Assembly (NCBI GenBank): GCA_963758505.1
Contig: CAVWVJ010000001.1
Span: forward strand, 1,798,001-1,862,000
Direction: 5' to 3'
DNA from: Korobacter sp963758505
Lineage (GTDB): Bacteria; Acidobacteriota; Terriglobia; Terriglobales; Acidobacteriaceae
Length of the DNA: 64,000 nt
A model generated the notes under the pieces. That model saw only the letters and a program-made list of their open reading frames with translations, was not told the DNA's origin and ran no database searches. Position numbers and translations under genes: made by a program. This document shows positions 7,213 through 14,772 of the stretch, piece after piece (the first letter of the stretch is position 1; each line of letters begins with the position of its first letter).

Positions 7213-9657
7213 ATGGAAGTCTTTCGTTGTGGGGCTCAGAAAGCGCTTTCTTACTTCTTTCTATTGAGCTTGTTGTGCGCTTTTTCCTCCTCCGCGCAGG
7301 CGGATGCGGCAGCCTTCGATCTCATAGGTCCGAAGGTAGATGTGCACGTGGAACGCGGGGGAAAAACACTTCCCGTGGCCGAGGTGCCCAACCTGCGCCC
7401 GGGCGACCGCCTGTGGATTCACCCCGATCTGCCTGATAGTCAGTCGGTGCATTACCTCATGATCGTGGCCTTCCTCCGGGGCGCCACCAACCCTCCGCCG
7501 GAGAATTGGTTCACGCGTGTCGATACATGGACGAAGTCCGTCCACGAAGAAGGTGTGTTCATCACGGTTCCGGCAGAGGCCGAGGAAGCCCTTATCTTTC
7601 TCGCTCCGGAAACCGGAGGCGGTTTCAGCACGCTGCGGAAAGCCGTTCGAGACAAGCCGGGTGCCTTTGTGCGGGCCTCCCAGGATCTCTGGCAGGTGAG
7701 CCTGGACCGGGCTCGTCTCGAGAAATACCTCGCGGACGTAAAGGACCTGCCGAACACCAGTCCGGCGGAGTTCAAAGAGCACACTCAGATTCTCGCCCGC
7801 AGCCTGAACATGAAGGTTGATTCGCAATGCTTCGATAAGCCGACGGCCCAGCAGGTTCCCTGCCTTACCCAGGGTACCGATCAACTTGTGCTCGACGACG
7901 CGCATACCCAAAGCATGGTAACGGCCGTGACCAGCGGCGCCTCGGGCGATTTGATGTCGCAGATCAGTTCGACCCCCCAGGCTAAGTTCGGATACTACAG
8001 CCCCTATGTCGGCGCTGTGCTCGATGTAGCGCGCATCCTCGGAAGCACGCACACCGCGCAGTACCAATACATTCCAGCGCTCGCCCTGCCAAAACAAGAG
8101 ACCCTGAACCTGCGGCTCAACAATCCCCCTTCGTTTCGTAATCCAAAATCCGTAATCGTCGTCGGCCTGCCGCCGGTAACCAGCGCCGTGCCCCCTCCGC
8201 TGCATGTTGTCGACGCGAAACAGGTCTTCTGTCTCGCCGATCCCAAGTTGATCCTGCCGGTGGAAGGTGCGCCACTGGTCTTCGCCACAGACCTCGCTCA
8301 CGGTCTTACTCTTCATCTACAGACCGCCGACGGGAAGGCGTTGGACCTGCCCGCCAAAGCCGATCCCGCCAAGGGCGGCATCGTTGCGGAGACGGAGGGC
8401 ATTAAGCCTGCCAATTTCGATGAGGAACTGACCGGTACTCTGCGAGGGTCGTGGGGCTTTCAGAATTTCGAGGGACCGCATTTCTCTTTCCGTACACCAC
8501 GTTCCGCCAAACTCGTCGTAGCTTCGAAGGACGCCAGCGCACTCATTGTCGGGCGCGAAGACACTCTGCACTTGCAGGTCGCCGACGCGGCTTGCGTGAA
8601 AGATGTCGTCGTCAACGACGAGCGCGAGAACAAACTGGTCTCCACCTGGAAGAAGTCCAAGCCGGATGAACTCGAGCTCCATATTCCGCTCAAGGATGCC
8701 AGTTCGGGATTGCTCCAGGTGAGGGTCGAGAAGTTCGGCCTCCACGAGCCGGATGTGATCGCGTTGCACTCGTACGCGGAAGCCGGACGTCTGGATGCCT
8801 TCACCATTCATGCCCACGATGCGGAAGGCGTTCTGAAAGGCACCCGGCTGGACCAGGTCGCCGAGCTCGACGTGAAAGGCGTGAAGTTCCTGCCTCACGG
8901 ACTCACGCGGAACAACCAGATCGATGAACTCAAATTGCTCGCCATGAAGGGCGGCTTCGACAGCAACCCTGGCGACAACCTAACCGCCCATGCCGAGCTC
9001 AATGACGGGCGTGAACTCGATGTGAAGGTAAAGGTCGATGATCCGAGGCCGGAAGTCGTGCTCCTGAACAAAACGGTTCAAGCCGAAGACGAAAGCTCCG
9101 TCGGCATGAAGCTCGGCAACCCCGACGATCTGCCGCAGGACGCCCGCCTCAGCTTCGTGCTCAAGGCGGAGAGTCCGGCAGCCTTCACTCCTGACGAAAA
9201 AATCGAGGTGGCCACCGCCGATGAGGCATTCCACGTCACCCTCAGCGTGCAGGACGGCAATCTCACCCTCCAGGATTCGAAAACCATGGTAGCCCTGCTC
9301 GATCCGATGAAGCATCTCGGTCCCTCCGCTTTCGGCGCCTTGAAGTTCCGCGCCGTGATCGGCAATGGCGACCAGGGAAACTGGCAGGCGCTGGTTTCTC
9401 TCGTCAGGATCCCGCAGCTCAAGGGCATCCGATGCGCTGAAGGCCAGGAAAAGCAATGCGCTCTCCTGGGCGAGAAGCTTTACCTCATCGATTCGGTAAG
9501 CACAGAAGAGGACTTCGCCAATCCGGTAGCCGTTCCGGATGGCTTTCTCGCCAATGCTCTACCGATACCGCATCCGAAGAGCAAGACCCTCTACGTGAAG
9601 CTGCGCGACAACCCAGGGGACGTGAATACCGTGGCTCTGCCCATGTCCGCGCAGTAA
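7213..9657 (+). CDS. Large secreted protein of unknown function
   Basis: The start is placed at ATG 7213, about 10 bases after GGCAGGA; a TTG at 7207 is closer than usual. The product (about 814 residues) has a Sec signal peptide (SYFFLLSLLCAFSSSAQA) and no further membrane segment. The mature protein looks like a chain of beta-sandwich domains: strand-rich stretches such as VDVHVERGGKTLPVAEVPNLRPGDRLWI, with few cysteines apart from a C-terminal pair region (IRCAEGQEKQCALL). I recognise no catalytic motif. It could be a periplasmic or surface scaffold. It stands alone, with a hairpin terminator after it. Confidence 0.75.
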   Translation: MEVFRCGAQKALSYFFLLSLLCAFSSSAQADAAAFDLIGPKVDVHVERGGKTLPVAEVPNLRPGDRLWIHPDLPDSQSVHYLMIVAFLRGATNPPPENWFTRVDTWTKSVHEEGVFITVPAEAEEALIFLAPETGGGFSTLRKAVRDKPGAFVRASQDLWQVSLDRARLEKYLADVKDLPNTSPAEFKEHTQILARSLNMKVDSQCFDKPTAQQVPCLTQGTDQLVLDDAHTQSMVTAVTSGASGDLMSQISSTPQAKFGYYSPYVGAVLDVARILGSTHTAQYQYIPALALPKQETLNLRLNNPPSFRNPKSVIVVGLPPVTSAVPPPLHVVDAKQVFCLADPKLILPVEGAPLVFATDLAHGLTLHLQTADGKALDLPAKADPAKGGIVAETEGIKPANFDEELTGTLRGSWGFQNFEGPHFSFRTPRSAKLVVASKDASALIVGREDTLHLQVADAACVKDVVVNDERENKLVSTWKKSKPDELELHIPLKDASSGLLQVRVEKFGLHEPDVIALHSYAEAGRLDAFTIHAHDAEGVLKGTRLDQVAELDVKGVKFLPHGLTRNNQIDELKLLAMKGGFDSNPGDNLTAHAELNDGRELDVKVKVDDPRPEVVLLNKTVQAEDESSVGMKLGNPDDLPQDARLSFVLKAESPAAFTPDEKIEVATADEAFHVTLSVQDGNLTLQDSKTMVALLDPMKHLGPSAFGALKFRAVIGNGDQGNWQALVSLVRIPQLKGIRCAEGQEKQCALLGEKLYLIDSVSTEEDFANPVAVPDGFLANALPIPHPKSKTLYVKLRDNPGDVNTVALPMSAQ

Positions 9658-9700
9658 AGCGAGCCGCTTCCCCCTCGCCGCGAGCGGGCGACGAAAGTGG

Positions 9701-9738
9701 GCATGGCGCATCAATCGTGATGTGCCATGCAGCTTTTG
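9701..9738 (+). terminator. Intrinsic terminator
   Basis: GCATGGCGCATCA (9701-9713) and TGATGTGCCATGC (9718-9730) pair over 13 positions with one G-T wobble and a 4-base loop. The sequence AGCTTTT follows. It lies 44 bases after the stop of the large secreted protein gene. Confidence 0.7.
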
Positions 9739-9820
9739 GCACTCCTTCCTCATCTCACGATTTGTGCTGGGATCGCTTTTGGCCTGGCAGCGACTTCGAA
9801 AGTCCTGGAGGAACGACAAT

Positions 9821-10093
9821 ATGGGTCACGGAATCATCGCCTGGATCATCATCGGAATTATCGCCGGTTTCATCACCGGCAAACTCATGAAGGGCTCCGG
9901 CTACGGAGTTTTCATGGATATGGTGGTCGGTCTCGTCGGCGCTCTCATCGGCGGCTTCATCTCAGGCCACATTGGCATGGGCACTGCCGGCGAACACGGC
10001 ATGATCGGCAGCATCGTCATCGCCATTATTGGCGCGATTGTGCTGACCCTCATCGTTCGCTTGATCTCGGGAAACAGGGGCGCAAATCTCTAG
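9821..10093 (+). CDS. GlsB/YeaQ/YmgE family small membrane protein
   Basis: The 90-residue product starts at ATG 9821, just after a GGAGGAA ribosome site. It consists of three hydrophobic helices rich in glycine: IIAWIIIGIIAGFITGKLM, VFMDMVVGLVGALIGGFI and GSIVIAIIGAIVLTLIVRLI. GxxxG-type spacing and the GK(L)M after helix one are typical of the transglycosylase-associated (YeaQ/GlsB) family. These are stress-response inner-membrane proteins of unknown mechanism. It is monocistronic here. Confidence 0.9.
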   Translation: MGHGIIAWIIIGIIAGFITGKLMKGSGYGVFMDMVVGLVGALIGGFISGHIGMGTAGEHGMIGSIVIAIIGAIVLTLIVRLISGNRGANL

Positions 10094-10101
10094 CGGAAAA
10101 T

Positions 10102-10134
10102 AAGACCGGAGCGGTTCTTCGGGGTTTCGGTCTT
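10102..10134. terminator. Possible bidirectional hairpin between convergent genes
   Basis: AAGACCG (10102-10108) and CGGTCTT (10128-10134) are inverted repeats flanking a 19-base loop, placed exactly between two convergent stop codons (10093 and 10136). No good T-run follows, so termination activity is only suggested by position. Confidence 0.35.
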
Positions 10135-11168
10135 CAGCTTACCAGGGCCGCCGCTTCCTTCGCCGGGATCGCTCCGGAAATCTCCGCCACCCGGCGGTAC
10201 GACTCCACGCGGTCCGCATGTTCGTAGGTATCGGTTACAACGATCACCTCGTCGGCTTCCGTTGCACCAACAAGCTCTTCCAGGCCAGCCTTCACCGTAG
10301 CGTTAGAGCCCACGATCGCAGCCGACAGCCTCTGCGCGACCGCCTCCCGTTCGTGCTCCCGCCACAGCCCTTCCATTGAGTCAACAGGTGGCAACAATTC
10401 CACGGGCTGATTGCGAATGAGCCGCAAGAAACGCTGTTGCGGGGTGGTAAACAGCCGGCGCGCCGCCGCATCGGTTTCCGCCGCGATCACCTGCACTGCG
10501 ACCATGAAGTGCGGCCCCCGCGAGACCTCGCTGGGCCGGAACTGCTCCCGGTAAAGACGGGCCGCGGCGAAAAGGTATTCCGGAGCGAAGTGCGCTGCGA
10601 ATGCGAAAGGCAAACCAAGATAGGCGGCTAGTTGGGCGCTGAATACGCTCGAACCCAGCAGGGTGATCGGCACATTGCTGCCCTGCCCCGGAATGGCCTT
10701 CACCACTTGTCCGGGTTGCTCCGGACCGAGGTAGGTGCGCAACTCCTGGAGCAGCGCGGGGAAATCCTCGCCGCCCTGCCCCGAATCGCGGCGCAGTGCC
10801 CGCATGGTCTGGAAGTCGCCACCGGGAGCACGTCCCAATCCAAGGTCGATGCGTCCGGGATACATGGCTTCCAGCGTGCCAAATTGTTCGGCTACCACGA
10901 GAGGCGCGTGATTCGGCAGCATCACACCGCCACTGCCTACCCGGATCTTGTTGGTCGCCGAGGCGACGTGACCGATCAGTACAGCCGTCGCCGAGCAGGC
11001 TAATCCAGGAATGGAATGGTGTTCTGCCAGCCAATAACGACGGTAGCCAAGATGTTCAACCTGCTGCGCCAGGTCCACGGACCGGGCAATCGCGCTGCCG
11101 GCCGATTCCCCTGCACGCATTCCGACGAGGTCCAAAACCGATACCGGTAACCCATGATTCATGTCCAT
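10134..11168 (-). CDS. Luciferase-like (LLM class) flavin-dependent monooxygenase
   Basis: The 344-residue product (ATG 11168; a TTG 12 bases upstream or an ATG 6 bases downstream are alternatives) is a bacterial-luciferase-type TIM barrel. Seen motifs: VSVLDL at the first strand, RYWLAEHHSIPGLACSATAV with the conserved AEHH, IRVGSGGVMLPNHAPLVVAEQFGTLE, and RIDLGLGRAPG. These match the MsnO8/YhbW-type subgroup with FMN as cofactor and no dedicated substrate known. A short intergenic region of 135 bases separates it from the divergent molybdenum hydroxylase operon. It may supply or use reduced flavin in oxidation of a small aldehyde-like substrate, but this is not visible in the sequence. Confidence 0.88.
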   Translation of the reverse strand: MDMNHGLPVSVLDLVGMRAGESAGSAIARSVDLAQQVEHLGYRRYWLAEHHSIPGLACSATAVLIGHVASATNKIRVGSGGVMLPNHAPLVVAEQFGTLEAMYPGRIDLGLGRAPGGDFQTMRALRRDSGQGGEDFPALLQELRTYLGPEQPGQVVKAIPGQGSNVPITLLGSSVFSAQLAAYLGLPFAFAAHFAPEYLFAAARLYREQFRPSEVSRGPHFMVAVQVIAAETDAAARRLFTTPQQRFLRLIRNQPVELLPPVDSMEGLWREHEREAVAQRLSAAIVGSNATVKAGLEELVGATEADEVIVVTDTYEHADRVESYRRVAEISGAIPAKEAAALVS

Positions 11169-11303
11169 TAGATGAACCAACGGAGAAAGCGATGCGTGGT
11201 TCCGTAGCCGTAGACCTCTCTTCGCTCAACTTTCAGTGGCGCAGCCGCATCCAAGCGGAATAAGCTGCCGCCGGGTCCGCGATTCGGCACGCTCCGGATT
11301 GTG

Positions 11304-11768
11304 ATGTCGATAGAGCTGAAAGTGAACGGCCGTGTACATCGGGTCGATCTCGATCCATCAACCCCGCTGCTCTTCGTGTTAGCGGACGAGATCGGGCTGC
11401 GCGGTCCCAAGTTCGGGTGCGGGATGGCCCAGTGCGGCGCATGCACGGTGATTGTGCGCGGCCAGACCGTACGCTCCTGCGTGATGCCGGTCAGAGCGGT
11501 CGGCTCGGACGAGGTCACCACTCTCGAAGGCCTGGGCACACCCGAAAAACCTCACCCGCTGCAAGAGGCGTTCATTGAGGAGGGGGCAGCCCAGTGCGGC
11601 TTCTGCCTCAGTGGCGTGATTCTCACTGCGAAGGTTGTACTCGACGAGAAACCCCATGCCACCGATGAAGAGCTCCGTGAAGCGCTCGGAGGCGTTCTGT
11701 GCCGTTGCTTCACGCATGTTCGCATGATGCGCGCCATCCGAAAATACGCAAACCTGGGAAAACCATGA
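11304..11768 (+). CDS. 2Fe-2S subunit of a xanthine-oxidase-family molybdenum hydroxylase (IorA/NicA-like)
   Basis: The 154-residue product carries two [2Fe-2S] clusters. The plant-type N-terminal cluster is formed by Cys39, Cys44, Cys47 and Cys59 (FGCGMAQCGACTV, then RSC). The C-terminal four-helix cluster uses QCGFC and LCRC (in the pattern CGFC...CRC). This is the small subunit of isoquinoline 1-oxidoreductase, nicotinate dehydrogenase and aldehyde dehydrogenase relatives, and passes electrons from the Mo centre. It has no signal peptide of its own and overlaps the next gene by 4 bases, so it would travel through the Tat pathway with the Mo subunit. ATG 11304 is preferred over the GTG 3 bases upstream. 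Confidence 0.92.
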   Translation: MSIELKVNGRVHRVDLDPSTPLLFVLADEIGLRGPKFGCGMAQCGACTVIVRGQTVRSCVMPVRAVGSDEVTTLEGLGTPEKPHPLQEAFIEEGAAQCGFCLSGVILTAKVVLDEKPHATDEELREALGGVLCRCFTHVRMMRAIRKYANLGKP

Positions 11769-14059
11769 GCGTTTCCCGCCGCGATTTCCTTCGAAGCTCT
11801 GGTGTGCTGATCGTCGGCTTCAGCGCCACGTCGCTGGTTGGTCCCTTCGCGGAAGCCCAGGGGCCCTTCGGCACGCATCCGTCGCATATCGATCCATCGC
11901 GACTTGATTCATGGATCGCCGTCGCAGCCGACGGGACGATCACCGCATGTACCGGGAAATGCGATTTCGGCCAAGGCATGCTTACCGCCCAGACCCAATT
12001 AGTCGCGGAAGAACTCTGCGTGCCCATTCAACGGGTCAAGCTGATTCAATGCGACACATCCGTTTGTCCGGACCAGGGTACGACCTCGGGCAGCCAATCG
12101 ACGCCGACAAACTTCAACACCGAAGGCCTCGCCCAGGCGGCGGCCACCGCCCGGGAGGCGCTGGTAGCCATGGCGGCACAACGCTTTCGCGAGAATGCGG
12201 GAGAATTAACCGTGGACGCAGGCGCCATCCTCGGCCGCAACGGCCAGAGAGTCTCCTACGAACAGCTCATCGGCAACAAGCGCTTTAACATTCCGTTGAA
12301 GCCGACAGCCCGGCGACGCACTCCGCAGCAGTGGACGGTGCTGGGGAAACCTGTTCCCTCGCTCGACAGGACGGCGCTGATGACCGCCCAATTCGAGTTC
12401 GTGCACAATGTGCGTGTTCCCGGGATGCTGCACGGCCGCGTAGTGCGGCCTCCCCACGTGGGCGCCACCGTCTCGAGCGTGGACGAGAGCTCGGTTCGAG
12501 GGATCGCCGGAATCGTAAAGGTGGTTCGACGCGAGAATTTTGTTGGCGTGGTCGCGGAAAAACAATCACAAGCGATCGAAGCAGCCCGCCGTCTCCAGGT
12601 GAAGTGGAACTTCGGAGCGGCCTTGCCGCCGCAGGCAACGTTTTACAACAGCATGCGAAAGCTCCCTTCACGCGACACCCTCGTGTTGGATTCGAAGGAT
12701 ATCGAGCAGCAGCTTGGATCGGCCCATTCGGTGCTGGGCGCCGCCTACAGCTTTCCCTACCAGATGCACGGATCCGTCGGTACCTCGTGTGCCGTGGCCG
12801 ACGTGCGACCGAACGCAGTGACTGTGTGGTCCGCAACGCAATCGGTTTATCCGACACGCAGCATCGTGGCAACGCTGCTGAGAGTACCGCTCGAAAGCGT
12901 GCGCGTCATTTATGTTCGAGGCTCTGGCTGTTACGGACTCAATGGCGCCGACACCGTTTCTTTCGACGCCGCGCTCTTATCGCACGCGGTTGGCCGCCCG
13001 GTGCGGGTGCAGCTCTCGCGGCAAGATGAAATGGCCTGGGAAAACTTCGGCTCAGCGGTTCTCGTCGAACAGCGCGCTGCTATGGACGCCAGCGGCACCG
13101 TCGTCGCCTGGAAGTGCGAGAACTGGGTCGCTTCCCGCGGGAATCGTCCGGGCTATGACCGTCCTGGAAATGTTGTCACGGGGATGCTGGCAGGGTTCGA
13201 ACCGGAGACGGTCACGCCCCGGACCGCCGTGGAGCCGAAAGGAGAGCTTCGCAACCGCAGCAATCACGTGCCGTCGTACGTAGCCGGTTGCGTCGGCGGC
13301 AAGTGCGGCGGCACGGGAAACATCCGCAGCGAGCGCGTTCTGACGCATACGGTCGCGTCTCCCTTCTTTACCGGTCCACTACGTTCGCCCCTGCGCATCC
13401 AGAACACGTTTGCGCATGAGTGCTTCATGGACGAACTTTGCAGTGCGGCAAACGCCGATCCCGTAGCTTACCGGCTCCGGCATCTCCGCGAAGAACGCCT
13501 CATCGATGTGCTGAAAGCGGCCGCCAAGGCTGCGCGGTGGGACAATCGCTCGGCAACCAGAGACCGCACCGCCCACTCCGGGATGGTCACTGGACGCGGC
13601 GTAGCTTGCGTCGCCTATGAAGGGGATAACGGGTACGCCGCACTCGTCGCGGATGTCACGATCGATCTCGCTAGTGGCCAAGTTCGACCCGCCAGGTTCT
13701 TTATCGCTGTCGATAGTGGTCCAATCTCCAATCCCGACGGGCTTCGAAATCAGATCGAAGGCGGCATACTCCAGGGAATGAGCCGCGCTCTCGTGGAAGA
13801 AGTGAAATGGGACGATCGGCGCGTTACCTCCGCAGACTGGGAGAGCTATCACAGTCTCTCCCTCGGAATCGAAGTGCCTGCGGTCGAGATTACCTTGATC
13901 GATCGCTTCGATGTGCCCGCCACCGGAGCAGGAGAAACAGCCATCACCGTGGTTCCGGCTGCGATCGGCAACGCGATTTTTGATGCGGCTGGGATTCGCC
14001 TCCGCGAAGTGCCTTTTACGTCCGATCGCGTCAGGGCCGCACTTTCGGCACGCACATGA
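11765..14059 (+). CDS. Tat-exported molybdopterin subunit of xanthine-oxidase-family hydroxylase (IorB/NicB-like)
   Basis: The start ATG 11765 overlaps the previous stop as ATGA. The 764-residue product begins with a Tat signal (SRRDFLRSSGVLIVGFSATS). Typical landmarks of the large Mo subunit follow: CDFGQGMLTAQTQLVAEEL for Mo-cofactor binding, GSQSTPTN, GSVGTSCAVADV, and GAGETAITVVPAAIGNAIFDAAG near the C-terminus, where the glutamate of GAGE is the catalytic base. The enzyme would hydroxylate an N-heteroaromatic or oxidise an aldehyde in the periplasm. The substrate is not readable. Electrons probably leave through the 2Fe-2S subunit to the dihaem cytochrome encoded next. XdhC and MocA-like maturation genes lie at 60.5-62 kb. 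Confidence 0.92.
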   Translation: MSVSRRDFLRSSGVLIVGFSATSLVGPFAEAQGPFGTHPSHIDPSRLDSWIAVAADGTITACTGKCDFGQGMLTAQTQLVAEELCVPIQRVKLIQCDTSVCPDQGTTSGSQSTPTNFNTEGLAQAAATAREALVAMAAQRFRENAGELTVDAGAILGRNGQRVSYEQLIGNKRFNIPLKPTARRRTPQQWTVLGKPVPSLDRTALMTAQFEFVHNVRVPGMLHGRVVRPPHVGATVSSVDESSVRGIAGIVKVVRRENFVGVVAEKQSQAIEAARRLQVKWNFGAALPPQATFYNSMRKLPSRDTLVLDSKDIEQQLGSAHSVLGAAYSFPYQMHGSVGTSCAVADVRPNAVTVWSATQSVYPTRSIVATLLRVPLESVRVIYVRGSGCYGLNGADTVSFDAALLSHAVGRPVRVQLSRQDEMAWENFGSAVLVEQRAAMDASGTVVAWKCENWVASRGNRPGYDRPGNVVTGMLAGFEPETVTPRTAVEPKGELRNRSNHVPSYVAGCVGGKCGGTGNIRSERVLTHTVASPFFTGPLRSPLRIQNTFAHECFMDELCSAANADPVAYRLRHLREERLIDVLKAAAKAARWDNRSATRDRTAHSGMVTGRGVACVAYEGDNGYAALVADVTIDLASGQVRPARFFIAVDSGPISNPDGLRNQIEGGILQGMSRALVEEVKWDDRRVTSADWESYHSLSLGIEVPAVEITLIDRFDVPATGAGETAITVVPAAIGNAIFDAAGIRLREVPFTSDRVRAALSART

Positions 14060-14082
14060 ACATCGACGAGAGGACAACGGGA

Positions 14083-14742
14083 ATGAAACGGCGAGAACAT
14101 TGGATGATCCCAGCAGTCCCGCTTGTCTTCGGCCTGCTGATCCTCGCGCATTCTCACGCTGCCGGCGGAACTCTTGGGAAGGCAGGCGAACAAGTCTCCG
14201 ATTCCGGCAACCGTGATGCTGCGGCCTCCGCTGCCGCCTTCGAATCGATGGTCAAGGTGCTGCATCACCCGCGCTGCATGAATTGCCATTCCCAGGGAGA
14301 CTTCCCGCGGCAGGGCGACGACGAACACCCCCACACCATGAACGTCCGTCGAGGTCCGAACGGCAACGGCGTTGCCGGCGCGAACTGCAGCACATGCCAC
14401 CAGGAACAGAATGTGGTGGGAGAACATACCCCGCCCGGCGCCCCGGATTGGCATCTACCTTCGCCCAGAATGCCGATGATTTGGGAAGGATTGAACGATC
14501 GGCAATTGTGTGAACTGTTCAAGGATCCCGCACAGAACGGCGGTCGCACCGTGAACGAGATCGTGGAACACATGCAGACCCCGCTCGTGCTGTGGGGCTG
14601 GCATCCCGGCGAGGGACGCACCCCGATTCCCATATCGCATGCCGAATTCATGGCGGAGGTAAAAGCCTGGGCTGCAAACGGAGCGGCATGCCCCGCCGGC
14701 AATGGCGACACAGCGCCGACGGCGCGGCAAAACAACGAGTAG
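14083..14742 (+). CDS. Secreted dihaem cytochrome of the molybdenum hydroxylase operon
   Basis: Two starts are possible: ATG 14056, which overlaps the previous stop, and ATG 14083, which has GAGAGG 9 bases upstream and gives a standard signal peptide (MKRREHWMIPAVPLVFGLLI, cleavage after SHA). I prefer 14083. The mature protein has two haem sites, CMNCH and CSTCH, spaced by about 40 residues, and a C-terminal region with PMIWEGLNDRQLCELFKDP. Nicotinate dehydrogenase fuses its cytochrome domain to the Mo subunit; here it is a separate small protein. It would accept electrons from the 2Fe-2S subunit and pass them on in the periplasm. It faces the 12-haem cytochrome gene convergently, 30 bases away. 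Confidence 0.8.
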   Translation: MKRREHWMIPAVPLVFGLLILAHSHAAGGTLGKAGEQVSDSGNRDAAASAAAFESMVKVLHHPRCMNCHSQGDFPRQGDDEHPHTMNVRRGPNGNGVAGANCSTCHQEQNVVGEHTPPGAPDWHLPSPRMPMIWEGLNDRQLCELFKDPAQNGGRTVNEIVEHMQTPLVLWGWHPGEGRTPIPISHAEFMAEVKAWAANGAACPAGNGDTAPTARQNNE

Positions 14743-14772
14743 AAATGACGGCCGCCGGGAAGCCTGGGTTTC

